Positions 25,487-33,803 of a stretch of DNA of 64,000 nt are shown piece after piece; positions within the stretch are counted from its first letter, which is position 1, and each line of letters starts with the position of its first letter. Made by a program: the position numbers and the translations under genes. The notes under the pieces are model-generated. The model saw nothing but the letters and a program-made list of their open reading frames with translations, did not search any database and was not told where the DNA came from. Source of the stretch: JAKFWF01 sp963750535 (lineage in GTDB: Bacteria; Pseudomonadota; Alphaproteobacteria; Rhizobiales; Hyphomicrobiaceae); assembly GCA_963750535.1 (NCBI GenBank), contig CAVVRF010000008.1:62001-126000 (forward strand). Direction: 5' to 3'.

Positions 25487-27404
25487 ATGTCCAGAGAGCC
25501 GTACGAACTCGAGCGCTTCATGAAGCTGCATGGCTTCGCCAGCTACGAGGCGCTGATCGAGCGTGCCGACCGCGACCCGGAATGGTTCTGGCCGGCGGTG
25601 ATGCAATACCACGACCTCAAGTTCTTCCGCGCCTTCGACCGCGTGCTCGACGTCTCGAAGGGCAGGGCATGGCCGCAGTGGTGCATCGGCGGCACGACAA
25701 ATCTCGCCTACAATTGCATGGAGCGCACGATCGCGCGCTGTGGGCGCCGACAAGATCGCGATCGAGTGGGAGGGCGAGGACGGCGAGCAGCGCTCCTGGA
25801 GCTATCGCGAGCTCAGCTCTCAGGCGGAACGCGCCGCGGCCGGGCTGAAGCAGCTCGGTCTCGGCAAGGGCGACGTGGTCGGCATCTACATGCCGTTCCT
25901 GCCCGAAACGATCGCGGCGTTCCTCGCCATCACCCGGATCGGCGGGATCGCGCTGCCGATGTTCTCGGGCTTCGGCTCGCAGGCAGTGATCGACCGGCTG
26001 GGCGATGCCCAGGCCAAGGCAGTGATCACCGTCGACATCACCTATCGCCGCGGCAACGTCATCCAGATGGCGAACGTCATCGACGAGGCGAAGCCGCAGA
26101 TTCCCTCGCTGCAGCACGTGGTTGTGGTCGCCCGCCACCCCGGCAAGCCGGCCGGCAAGCGGCTCTGGTGGCACGACCTCGTCGCCGTCGACGCGACCTG
26201 TCCGGCCGAGCAGATCGAGGCCGATGCGCCGTGCATGATCGTCTACACCTCGGGCACCACCGGCAAGCCCAAGGGCACGGTGCACAGCCACTGCGGCTTC
26301 ATGGTCAAGGTGGCGCTCGATTTCGGCATCATACTGGACCTGACGCAGCGCGATCGTCTGCTGTGGATGAGCGACATGGGCTGGCTTACCGGCCCGATCC
26401 TCGCGGTCGCGGTCCCGCTGGTCGGCGCCACCATGGTCCTCGCCGAAGGCACGCCCGATTTCCCCGACCAGGGACGCCTATGGCGGCTGGCCCAGGATCA
26501 CAAGGTGACGTTCCTCGGGGTCGCCCCGACCATGATCAGAAATTTCATCCAGCAGCCGCCGGAGGTGGTGAAGGGGTTCGATTTCTCCTCGCTCAGGGCC
26601 ACCGCCTCGACCGGCGAAGTGTGGACGCCGGAAGCCTGGAACTGGTTCGAGACCAACGTCACCAAGGGGCGCGCGCCGATATTGAACTATTCCGGCGGCA
26701 CCGAGATCGGCGGCGGCATCATCTCCGGCACGATGATGCACCGGGACCTGCCGGCGGGTGCGTTCGCCGGGCCAATTCCAGGCATGGGCGCGGCCGTCGT
26801 CGATGACCACGGCAAGCCGTTGCCGCGCGGCCAGGTCGGCGAGTTGGCGCTGACCGTGCCGTCGATCGGGCTCACTCGCGGCTTGTGGAACGCGCCGGAG
26901 CGTTATCTCGAAGCGTACTGGGAGAAAGTGCCGGGCATGTGGATCCACGGCGATTTCGCGTCGGTCGATGCGCAAGGCCACTGGTTCATCCATGGCCGCT
27001 CCGACGATACGATCAAGATCGCCGGCAAGCGCACCGGACCGGCCGAGGTCGAAGGCGTTCTGCTCGCGACGGGCAAGGTCGGCGAGGCGGCGGTGATCGG
27101 CATCCCCGATCCGGTGAAGGGTTCGGCGGTGGTGTGCGTTTGCGTTCCTGCCCGGGGCGTCACCGGTACGCCAGAGCTCGCCGACGAATTGAGACAAGCG
27201 GTGGTGGCGGGCCTCGGAGCGTCATTCCGCCCGAAGGCGGTGACATTCGTATCGGCCGTGCCGAAGACCCGCAGCATGAAGATCATGCGCCGGGTGGTGC
27301 GCTCGGTCTGGCTCGGCGAGCCGGTCGGCGACCTGTCCGGGCTCGTCAATCCGGAAGCCGTCGACGACCTGAAGGCCGTACGCGCTGCGATGAAGGACAC
27401 GTAA
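25487..27404 (+). CDS. AMP-forming acyl-CoA synthetase (acetyl-CoA-synthetase-like), frameshifted
   Basis: Two overlapping frames make one protein of about 638 residues. The first (from 25487) gives the N-terminal lid region of the ACS family (WFWPAVMQYHDLKFF, WCIGGTTNLAYNCMERTIARC). The second, from about 25738, continues GADKIAIEWEGEDG and holds the P-loop YTSGTTGKPKG, the YSGGTE motif, WIHGDFASVD, and the C-terminal catalytic lysine region PKTRSMKIMRRVVR (Met where Gly is usual). Deleting one G from GTGGGCGCC at about 25737 joins both halves exactly. It activates a carboxylic acid to its CoA thioester with ATP. The extended N-terminal region separates it from medium-chain ligases. Last gene of the SDR cluster; a hairpin follows. 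Confidence 0.9.
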
Positions 27405-27412
27405 GGTGACCC

Positions 27413-27453
27413 GCCGCATCCGGCCGGCTCCGCGGAGCGGAGTCGGATGCGGC
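27413..27453. terminator. Strong hairpin between convergent genes
   Basis: GCCGCATCCG at 27413-27422 pairs exactly with CGGATGCGGC at 27444-27453, and CTCCGC/GCGGAG form an inner stem with a GGA loop. It sits between the stops of the ligase (plus) and the acyl-CoA dehydrogenase (minus), as expected for a bidirectional terminator, although no T-run follows. Confidence 0.65.
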
Positions 27454-27464
27454 AATGCAGAGCA

Positions 27465-28604
27465 TCACCCCCGCTTCTCGATCTCGCGCAGGATGACGAG
27501 GTGCTGGATGTCGTTGGTGCCTTCGTAGATGCGGCAGACGCGGGCATCGCGATAGAGCCGCTCGACGGGGAAGTCGTTCAGATATCCGTAGCCGCCCATG
27601 GTCTGGATCGCCTCCGAGCACACCCACTCGGCCGCCTCCGATGCGACGAGCTTGGCCATGCAAGCTTCCATCAGCGACGGCTGGCCGGCATCGGTCAGCG
27701 CCGCCGCGTGGTGTACCATCTGGCGGGCGCATTCGACGCGGGTCGCCATTGCCGCAAGCCGGAATCCGACCGCCTGGTGATCGATGATCGGCTTGCCGAA
27801 CACGTTTCGCTCGCGGGCATATTCGAGGGCTGCCTCGTAGGCGGCGCGCGCTATGCCGACCGCTTGCGCGGCGATGCCGATGCGGCCGCCCTGCAGGTTC
27901 GATAGCGCGATCCGATACCCCTCGCCCTCGGTGCCGAGCCGGTTCTCGACGGGCACCCGCATGTCATTGAATGCGATCTGACAGGTGTCCGACGCCCGTT
28001 GGCCGAGCTTCGACTCGACCCGCACCACGGTGTAGCCCGGCGTCGAGGTCGGCGCGATGAAGGCGGTGATTCCCTTGGCGCCGCTGTCGGCGCCGGTACG
28101 GGCGAAGATCAAGGCGACGTCGGCGTTCTTGCCGGTGGTGATGAACTGCTTCGTGCCGTTGAGGACGTAAGCGCTGCCGTCGCGTACCGCCCTGGTCGTC
28201 AATGCGCCGGCATCCGAGCCGCCGTGCGCCTCGGTCAACAGGAACGCCGACAGCATCCGGCCTTCCGCCATCGGCCGCAGGAAGCGCTTCTTCTGGTCGT
28301 CGCTGCCGAACTTGGCGACCGGCATGCACCCGACCGAGTTGTGACCGCTCATCACGGTGGAGGTGGCGGCATCGCCGGCGGCGATCTCCTCGAGTGCCAG
28401 CGCCGTCGAGAGGTAGTCGGCACCGGCGCCGCCCCATTCGGCGGGCACGTTCATGCCGAGGAGACCGAGGGCCCCCATGTCGCGCAACTCCTGCATCGGG
28501 AAATGCGCCTCGCGGTCCCACCTCGCGGCGTTGGGCGCCAGCCGCTCGCGCGCGAACTGGCGGGCCATGTCCCGGATCATCGACTGCTGCTCGTTGAGGA
28601 TCAT
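27465..28604 (-). CDS. Acyl-CoA dehydrogenase (copy 1)
   Basis: A 379-residue FAD enzyme that introduces an alpha-beta double bond into an acyl-CoA. Visible blocks are the FAD/substrate segment FLLTEAHGGSDAGALTTRA, FITTGKNADVALIFART, LGQRASDTCQIAFNDMRVP, ERNVFGKPIIDHQAV, and the catalytic Glu in RIYEGTNDIQHLVILREI. Last gene of a minus-strand unit with a second dehydrogenase, an enoyl-CoA hydratase and a BadH-like SDR, so dehydrogenation, hydration and hydroxyl oxidation are encoded together. Confidence 0.96.
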   Translation of the reverse strand: MILNEQQSMIRDMARQFARERLAPNAARWDREAHFPMQELRDMGALGLLGMNVPAEWGGAGADYLSTALALEEIAAGDAATSTVMSGHNSVGCMPVAKFGSDDQKKRFLRPMAEGRMLSAFLLTEAHGGSDAGALTTRAVRDGSAYVLNGTKQFITTGKNADVALIFARTGADSGAKGITAFIAPTSTPGYTVVRVESKLGQRASDTCQIAFNDMRVPVENRLGTEGEGYRIALSNLQGGRIGIAAQAVGIARAAYEAALEYARERNVFGKPIIDHQAVGFRLAAMATRVECARQMVHHAAALTDAGQPSLMEACMAKLVASEAAEWVCSEAIQTMGGYGYLNDFPVERLYRDARVCRIYEGTNDIQHLVILREIEKRG

Positions 28605-28628
28605 CGGTGTCGTCGTCCTTCTCGAGTG

Positions 28629-29810
28629 TCAGGAGCCGGCATCGGCCAGGAGGCGGGTGGCGATGATCAGTTTCTGTACCTCGCTGGCGCCCTCGTAGAT
28701 CCTGAGGGCTCGGATCTCGCGATAGAGCCGCTCGGCGATGTGGCCGTGCGTGACGCCGAGGCCGCCAAAGATCTGCACCGCGCCGTCGATCACCTTCTGC
28801 GCCTCTTCCGTGGCGTGGAGCTTGGCCATGCTCGCTTCGCGGCTGACGCGGGCGCCGAGCACGTCCTTGGTCCACGCCGCGCGGTAGACCAGCAGGGCAG
28901 AGGCATCGATCGCGAGCGCCATGTCGGCGAGCCTGGCGCGGGTGAGCTGCAGATCGGCGAGCGGCTGGCCGAACAGCTTGCGGGTCGTCGCGTGCCGGAC
29001 CGTCTCGTCAAGCGCGCGGCGGGCAAACCCCAGCGCCGCCGCGCCGACCGTCGCGCGGAACACGTCGAGCGTCGCCATCGCGATCTTGAAGCCTTCGCCT
29101 GGCGCGCCCAGCAGATTTTCGGCCGGCACCTTGGCGCCGTCGAACGCAAGCGTGCCGATCGGATGCGGCGCCACCAGGTCGATCACCTTCGCGACCTCGA
29201 ATCCGGGCGTTCCCGCCTCGACCACGAATGCCGACAGGCCCTTGGCGCCCGGTGCCTCGCCGGTGCGGGCGAACACGACGTAAAGGTCGGCGATGCCGGC
29301 ATTGGAGATCCAGGTCTTGGACCCGTCGAGGCGCCACTGGTTGCCATCGCGACGAGCCGTCGTGGCAAGTGCGGCGACGTCGGAGCCGGCCTCGGCTTCG
29401 GACAGAGCGAACGCCGAGATGCTGGTGCCCTTGGCCACCGCCGGCAGCCAACGGCTCTTCTGCTCGGGCGAGCCGAACAGGCCGATCGGACCGGTGCCGA
29501 GCCCCTGCATGGCGAAGGCGAAGTCGGCAAGGCCGGCATGCCGCGCCAGCACCTCGCGGCAGATGCACAGGCTGCGCGCATCGAGCTGGCCGTGGGCGGC
29601 AGTGGCGCCGCCGCCGGTGGCGGTGGCGAGGAAGCCGTCCTGCCCCATCGCGGCTGCCAGCTTGCGGACATGCGCCGCCGCTGCCGCGCTCGTTCCCGCC
29701 TCCTCGTCGAGCAGGACGGTGTTGGCGGCCGCCCACGCCTCGACGCGATCGTGCAGCGCGCGGTGCTGCGGCTCCAGGAACGGCCAGGCGAGGAAGCTGC
29801 GGTCGGCCAT
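28629..29810 (-). CDS. Acyl-CoA dehydrogenase (copy 2)
   Basis: A 393-residue acyl-CoA dehydrogenase paralogue, distinct from copy 1. FALSEAEAGSDVAALATTA, TWISNAGIADLYVVFARTG, TRKLFGQPLADLQL and the C-terminal RALRIYEGASEVQKLIIA are seen. The N-terminus is shorter in the helical domain and carries an unusual Ala-rich EAGTSAAAAAHVRKLAAAMGQ segment. ATG 29810 shares its bases with the stop of the preceding hydratase. Two dehydrogenases in one unit suggest either a heteromeric enzyme or two desaturation steps. Confidence 0.95.
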   Translation of the reverse strand: MADRSFLAWPFLEPQHRALHDRVEAWAAANTVLLDEEAGTSAAAAAHVRKLAAAMGQDGFLATATGGGATAAHGQLDARSLCICREVLARHAGLADFAFAMQGLGTGPIGLFGSPEQKSRWLPAVAKGTSISAFALSEAEAGSDVAALATTARRDGNQWRLDGSKTWISNAGIADLYVVFARTGEAPGAKGLSAFVVEAGTPGFEVAKVIDLVAPHPIGTLAFDGAKVPAENLLGAPGEGFKIAMATLDVFRATVGAAALGFARRALDETVRHATTRKLFGQPLADLQLTRARLADMALAIDASALLVYRAAWTKDVLGARVSREASMAKLHATEEAQKVIDGAVQIFGGLGVTHGHIAERLYREIRALRIYEGASEVQKLIIATRLLADAGS

Positions 29811-30640
29811 CAGTTGCCCTCGAACACCGGCTTCTGCTTGGCGACGAACGCGCGATAGGCGCGGCCGTAGTCCTTGGTCTGCATGCAGATCGCCTGCGCC
29901 TGGGCTTCCGCTTCGATCGCGCTGTCGACATCCATCGCCCATTCCTGGTGCAGGCAGGTCTTGGTCATGGCGTGGCCGAAGGTCGGGCCGTCGGCCAGCT
30001 CCTTGGCGAGCGCCTGCGCCTCGGCGAGCACCTGCTCCGGCGCAGCCAGCCGATTGTAGAAGCCCCACTTGTCGGCCTCCTCGGCGGTCATCACGCGGCC
30101 GGTGTAGAGCAGCTCCGAGGCGCGGCCGTGGCCGATGATGCGCGGCAGGATCGAGCAGGCGCCCATGTCGGCGCCGGCCAGTCCGACCCGCACGAACAGG
30201 AATGCGGTCTTGGTGCGCGGTGTGCCGATCCGCATGTCGGAGGCCATGGCGATGATCGCACCGGCGCCGGCGCAGATGCCGTCGACCGCGGCGATGATCG
30301 GCTGCGGGCAGTGCCGCATCGCCTTGACGAGCTCGCCGGTAATCCGGGTGAAGTCGAGCAGGCCCTGCATGTCGTCGGCCTCCTGCATCGCGACCAGCGG
30401 ACCGATGATCTCGTGCACGTCGCCGCCCGAGCAGAAATTGCCGCCGGCGCCGGTGACGACGACGGTCTTGACGTCGCTCGCATGGGTGAGCTTGCGGAAC
30501 AGCTGGCCGAGCTCGGCGTAGCTCTCGAAGGTGAGCGGGTTCTTGCGCTCCGGCCGGTTGAGGGTGATCGTCGCGACCTTGCCGGATACCTCCCACTTGA
30601 AGTGCGTCGCCTCATAGCTTGCGGCCTTGAATTTCTGCAT
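29810..30640 (-). CDS. Enoyl-CoA hydratase/isomerase family protein (copy 1)
   Basis: A 276-residue crotonase-fold enzyme. The oxyanion-hole segments are GAGGNFCSGGDVHEIIG (near residue 70) and DGICAGAGAIIAMASDMRIGTPRTKTAFLF. In the position of the second catalytic Glu the sequence is GLAGADMGACSILPRIIG, so a classical hydratase Glu is replaced by Asp or absent, as in several aromatic-acid cluster members of this family. It probably hydrates or isomerises the CoA intermediate made by the dehydrogenases. It is followed with overlap by the second dehydrogenase. Confidence 0.94.
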   Translation of the reverse strand: MQKFKAASYEATHFKWEVSGKVATITLNRPERKNPLTFESYAELGQLFRKLTHASDVKTVVVTGAGGNFCSGGDVHEIIGPLVAMQEADDMQGLLDFTRITGELVKAMRHCPQPIIAAVDGICAGAGAIIAMASDMRIGTPRTKTAFLFVRVGLAGADMGACSILPRIIGHGRASELLYTGRVMTAEEADKWGFYNRLAAPEQVLAEAQALAKELADGPTFGHAMTKTCLHQEWAMDVDSAIEAEAQAQAICMQTKDYGRAYRAFVAKQKPVFEGN

Positions 30641-30671
30641 CTTGCGTCTCCTACGATTGGTCTCGGCCGGT

Positions 30672-31412
30672 TCAGGCCATGGTCAGTCCGCCGGACACGC
30701 TCAGCGTCTGGCCGGTGATGTAGTCGGACATGTCGCTCGCCAGGAACAGGATCGCGTTGGCGACGTCGGACGGCTTGCCGAAGCGGCGCATCGGGATTGC
30801 GCGCTTGAATGCTTCGAGATGGTTCTCGGGCAGCGCCATCAGCATCGGCGTCTCGGTCGGACCGGGGCAGACGCAATTGACGTTGATCGAGTAGCGCGCC
30901 ATCTCGCGGGCGAGCCCCTTGCTGAAGCTGATCAGCCCACCCTTGGCGCCGGAGTAGACGGTCTCGCCGGAGCTTCCGACGCGGCCGGCATCGCTCGCCA
31001 CGTTGACGATCTTGCCGGCCTTGCGCGCGATCATCGGATCGATGAGCGCGCGGGTCAGCTTGATCGGGCCCAGCATGTTGATGTCGACGACGCGCTCCCA
31101 GAACGCCTTGTCGTTCTCGAGGAAGGGCTGGCCCTTGCCGAAGCCGGCGCAATTGACAAGGACGTGCACCTCGCCGCGGCCGAGCACTGTCTTGGCAAAG
31201 CTTTCGATCGAGTCGTCGGAGGCGACATCGAGCGGCACGAAGCTCGCCTTGCCGCCGGCCGCGGCGAGCCTGGCCGCTTCCTTCCCGCCCTTCTCGGCGG
31301 ACAGATCGGCGATGACGACGCTGGCGCCCGCGCGTGCGAACGCTTCCGCGGTTGCGAGGCCAATGCCCGATGCCGCACCCGTCACGACGACGGTCTTTCC
31401 CTGAAAGTTCAT
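30672..31412 (-). CDS. SDR-family hydroxyacyl-CoA dehydrogenase, BadH-like
   Basis: A 246-residue SDR with TGAASGIG, DVASDDS, NCAGFGKGQPF and catalytic Tyr/Lys in VYSGAKGGLISFSKG. The stretches NVASDAGRVGSSGE, NVNCVCPGPTET and ITGQTLSVSGGLTMA closely resemble 2-hydroxycyclohexanecarboxyl-CoA dehydrogenase BadH of Rhodopseudomonas. It is the first gene of its unit; a perfect 18 bp palindrome lies 52 bases upstream. Likely role: oxidation of a beta-hydroxyacyl-CoA to the keto form. The identity of the acyl group is inferred from resemblance only. Confidence 0.92.
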   Translation of the reverse strand: MNFQGKTVVVTGAASGIGLATAEAFARAGASVVIADLSAEKGGKEAARLAAAGGKASFVPLDVASDDSIESFAKTVLGRGEVHVLVNCAGFGKGQPFLENDKAFWERVVDINMLGPIKLTRALIDPMIARKAGKIVNVASDAGRVGSSGETVYSGAKGGLISFSKGLAREMARYSINVNCVCPGPTETPMLMALPENHLEAFKRAIPMRRFGKPSDVANAILFLASDMSDYITGQTLSVSGGLTMA

Positions 31413-31463
31413 GTCTTGGTCCTCAACCGTTGGGTGGCTCGACGCTGCTTCGCGTTGCGAGCG

Positions 31464-31481
31464 AATGAATGATCATTCATT
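31464..31481. promoter_or_regulatory. Palindromic operator, probable TetR site 1
   Basis: AATGAATGATCATTCATT is an exact 18 bp palindrome between the tetR stop and the start of the BadH-like SDR. It has the form AATGAATG-N2-CATTCATT, repeated upstream of the binding-protein gene (41014-41031) and partly upstream of livH. The regulator encoded next door is the natural candidate to bind it. Confidence 0.78.
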
Positions 31482-31549
31482 TGTTTCGGATAGTGCAAAG
31501 GCCCTTCCTTCGTCAACTGCCGAGCTGGCGTTCCTTCAGTAGTCGCTGG

Positions 31550-32290
31550 TCATGCCTTGCGGCGCTGGTCGGCCAGAAACTGGCCGTAGCGGACCAGCCC
31601 TTTCGACGTCGCCATCGCGTGCACAAAGAAGTCGAAGCCCTGCTCGATATATTCTTCGATCGTCACCATCTGGCTCAATCGCCAATGCTTGAGCGCCCAG
31701 GTGTGGGCGTAGAGCACCAGCTGGTAGGTCACCAGGTTGACGTTCACCTCGCGGAACAATCCTGCCGCGATGCAGTCGCGCAGGCGCTGGGCAACGAACT
31801 CGTTGGTCTCGATCTCGAGCTGCTTGATGAATTCGCGCTGCTCGCGCGGCAGCGACTTGGTCGAGCGGTAGGCGAGAACGGCGGCGCTGCGGCGGCGATC
31901 GATGATGCGGCAATAGGTGGCGAGCGTCGACCACAGCGCCTCGAGCGGGTCGTCGGCCGGCTGCACCGATTGCGGGATCTCCTGCTTGTAGGACTCGAGC
32001 ACGCTCATCAGCGACAGCAGCAGGACGTCTTCCTTAGTCTGTGCGTATTGGTAGATGAGCCCGATGCTGACACCGGCCTTGCGGGCGATATCCTGGATGC
32101 TGGTGCGATAGTAGCCCTGTTCCGAGAACAGCTCGATCGCCGCGGCCACGATCTGCTCGCGCCGGCGCATGACAAGCTTCTCGTCGGTGACCTGGCTCTT
32201 GACCACCTTCTGGTCGAAGGCCATCCGGGAGGGCGCGGCTGGCTTGGTCATTGCACGATTGGGTCCTGTCCTGGTCGGCTTCGTCTTCAT
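31550..32290 (-). CDS. TetR-family transcriptional regulator
   Basis: A 246-residue regulator with an N-terminal extension of about 40 residues, then the TetR helix-turn-helix: RRREQIVAAAIELFSEQGYYRTSIQDIARKAGVSIGLIYQYAQTKEDVLL. The C-terminal ligand domain is helical. TetR regulators of this sort in fatty and aromatic acid clusters usually release DNA on binding an acyl-CoA. It is the last gene of the livH-to-tetR unit, ten bases after the thioesterase. Start 32290 is the longest; internal ATGs at 32251 and 32224 are possible. It probably controls the AATGAATG-N2-CATTCATT sites. Confidence 0.92.
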   Translation of the reverse strand: MKTKPTRTGPNRAMTKPAAPSRMAFDQKVVKSQVTDEKLVMRRREQIVAAAIELFSEQGYYRTSIQDIARKAGVSIGLIYQYAQTKEDVLLLSLMSVLESYKQEIPQSVQPADDPLEALWSTLATYCRIIDRRRSAAVLAYRSTKSLPREQREFIKQLEIETNEFVAQRLRDCIAAGLFREVNVNLVTYQLVLYAHTWALKHWRLSQMVTIEEYIEQGFDFFVHAMATSKGLVRYGQFLADQRRKA

Positions 32291-32300
32291 GTCGATGGGC

Positions 32301-32732
32301 TCAGCCGTTCACATGCCGCGGGCGGATTCGCTTCCACAGGCCGCTCGCCGACAACAGCAGGCGATCGCCGCAGTGCAGCGAGCCTTGCACGAACACGACG
32401 GACCGGGTGATCCTGGTGACACGCGCCTCGCCTTCGATCAAGTCTCCCGGCAGTGCGCTGTCGATCAGATCGCAGTTGAGACTGACCGTTGCCGCCGGAT
32501 GGCCGTCGAGCGCCTGCACGACCGTCAGTCCGAGCACCTGATCGGTCAGCGTCATGAGCATGCCGCCGTGGACATGGCCGTTCTGGTTGCGGTGCCGCTC
32601 CTCGGCGCGAAACGCGAAGCGCTTGCGGTCGCGCGACCAGTACAGCGGGCCGTGGCTGGCGCCGAAATCGCCGTCGTCCATGGTGCACGGCTCGTAGCCT
32701 TGCGGAATGGCATCGGAAAAGGTGCGTTTCAT
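32301..32732 (-). CDS. PaaI-like hotdog-fold thioesterase
   Basis: A 143-residue single hotdog domain. The N-H-x-GxxHGGM-type segment reads NQNGHVHGGMLMTLTDQVLG, followed by ATVSLNCDLIDSALPGDLIEGEARVTRITRSVVFVQGSL, matching PaaI-family acyl-CoA thioesterases. Such enzymes hydrolyse dead-end CoA thioesters and free CoA during aromatic or branched acid breakdown. It lies between the quinone oxidoreductase and tetR in the same unit. Confidence 0.9.
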   Translation of the reverse strand: MKRTFSDAIPQGYEPCTMDDGDFGASHGPLYWSRDRKRFAFRAEERHRNQNGHVHGGMLMTLTDQVLGLTVVQALDGHPAATVSLNCDLIDSALPGDLIEGEARVTRITRSVVFVQGSLHCGDRLLLSASGLWKRIRPRHVNG

Positions 32733-32757
32733 GGGCAGCTCAAGTCGCTCCTTCCGT

Positions 32758-33774
32758 TTAGTGCGAAGTCCGGCCGGCGCGGCCGCGCTCGGTGAGCAGC
32801 ACGACCTTGCCTTGCGCCTTGCGCTCGACGATGAGCTGCATCGCCGATGCGACCTCCTCCATCGGCAGCGCCGCGCAGACCGGCGGGTCGATCAATCCGC
32901 GCTGGACCCAGCCGAACAACTCGTTCTGCGCGTCGCGCATGAGCTGCGGCGTGCGATCTCGATAGTCGCTCCAGTGCAGGCCGCTGACCGTGATGTGCTT
33001 CACGAGCAGATAGTTGGCCTTGACCGAGGGGATCTCGCCGCCGGCGAAGCCGACGACGATCAGCCGTCCGGCCCAGGCGAGCGCGCGCAGGCTGGTCTCG
33101 AATACGCCGCCGCCGACGCTTTCGATCACCACGTCGGCGCCATGGCCGTCGGTCGCGGCCTGGACCTGGCGGCGCACGGCGTCGCGAAGATCCTTGCCGC
33201 TCATGTCGATGACGGCGTCGGCACCCTGTGCCAGCACGAAATCGCGCTTGTCCATGCTGCCGATTCCGGCCAGCACGCGACAGCCGCGCGCCTTGGCGAT
33301 CTGCACGGCGGCGACGCCGACGCCGCCGCCCGCCCCGGTCACCAGCACGGTCTCGCCCGCCTCTACGCGTGCTCGGTCGATCAGGCCGAACCATGCCGTC
33401 TGGTAGGTGAGGCCCATCGCCGCCGCCTTGGGCATCGGCAGGGCGGCCGGGATCTTGAAGCAGTGCTCGGCGCGCACGGCGACGGTCTCCGCGAAGGCGC
33501 CGTTCTCGAGCTGACCCATGACCGGGTCGCCGACGGCAAGGCCGGTCACGCCTTCGCCGAGCGCGGCCACGGTGCCGGCGAGCTCCTTGCCGAGCACGAA
33601 CGGCAGGGCGGGCAGCGTCTGGTACCTGCCCGCGGCGACGAGCACGTCGGGAAAATTCAGGCCGAAGGCATGCGCGTCGACCGTCACCTCGCCGGCCGCG
33701 GGGCGGGGCCGCTGCCAGTCCCTCACCACGAGATCGCTAGGCGGTCCGAACCGCTCGACGACAACCGCTTTCAC
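32758..33774 (-). CDS. NADPH:quinone oxidoreductase-like protein (zinc-free MDR family)
   Basis: A 338-residue medium-chain dehydrogenase/reductase starting VKAVVVERFGPPSDLVVRDW. The NADPH motif AGGGVGVAAVQIAKARG is seen near residue 150, and ERKAQGKVVLLTERG closes the protein. Zinc-binding cysteines are absent, as in quinone oxidoreductases and 2-enoyl reductases. GTG 33774 was chosen because GGAGG lies five bases upstream and it matches the family N-terminus; longer in-frame starts exist up to 33807. Within this operon it may reduce an enoyl-CoA or quinone by-product. Confidence 0.92.
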   Translation of the reverse strand: MKAVVVERFGPPSDLVVRDWQRPRPAAGEVTVDAHAFGLNFPDVLVAAGRYQTLPALPFVLGKELAGTVAALGEGVTGLAVGDPVMGQLENGAFAETVAVRAEHCFKIPAALPMPKAAAMGLTYQTAWFGLIDRARVEAGETVLVTGAGGGVGVAAVQIAKARGCRVLAGIGSMDKRDFVLAQGADAVIDMSGKDLRDAVRRQVQAATDGHGADVVIESVGGGVFETSLRALAWAGRLIVVGFAGGEIPSVKANYLLVKHITVSGLHWSDYRDRTPQLMRDAQNELFGWVQRGLIDPPVCAALPMEEVASAMQLIVERKAQGKVVLLTERGRAGRTSH

Positions 33775-33803
33775 CACGTCCTCCATCAAGCGTGCGCGGC
33801 TAT

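Noticed and set aside
27999..29858. Long plus-strand open frame opposite the acyl-CoA dehydrogenases
   Set aside because: Antisense to two well-supported genes and with no family resemblance.
30672..31412. Assignment of the cluster as the cyclohexanecarboxylate (ali/bad) pathway
   Set aside because: The dehydrogenase and ligase are similar, but the BadI ring-opening enzyme and a close BadK are missing, so the pathway name is not supported.
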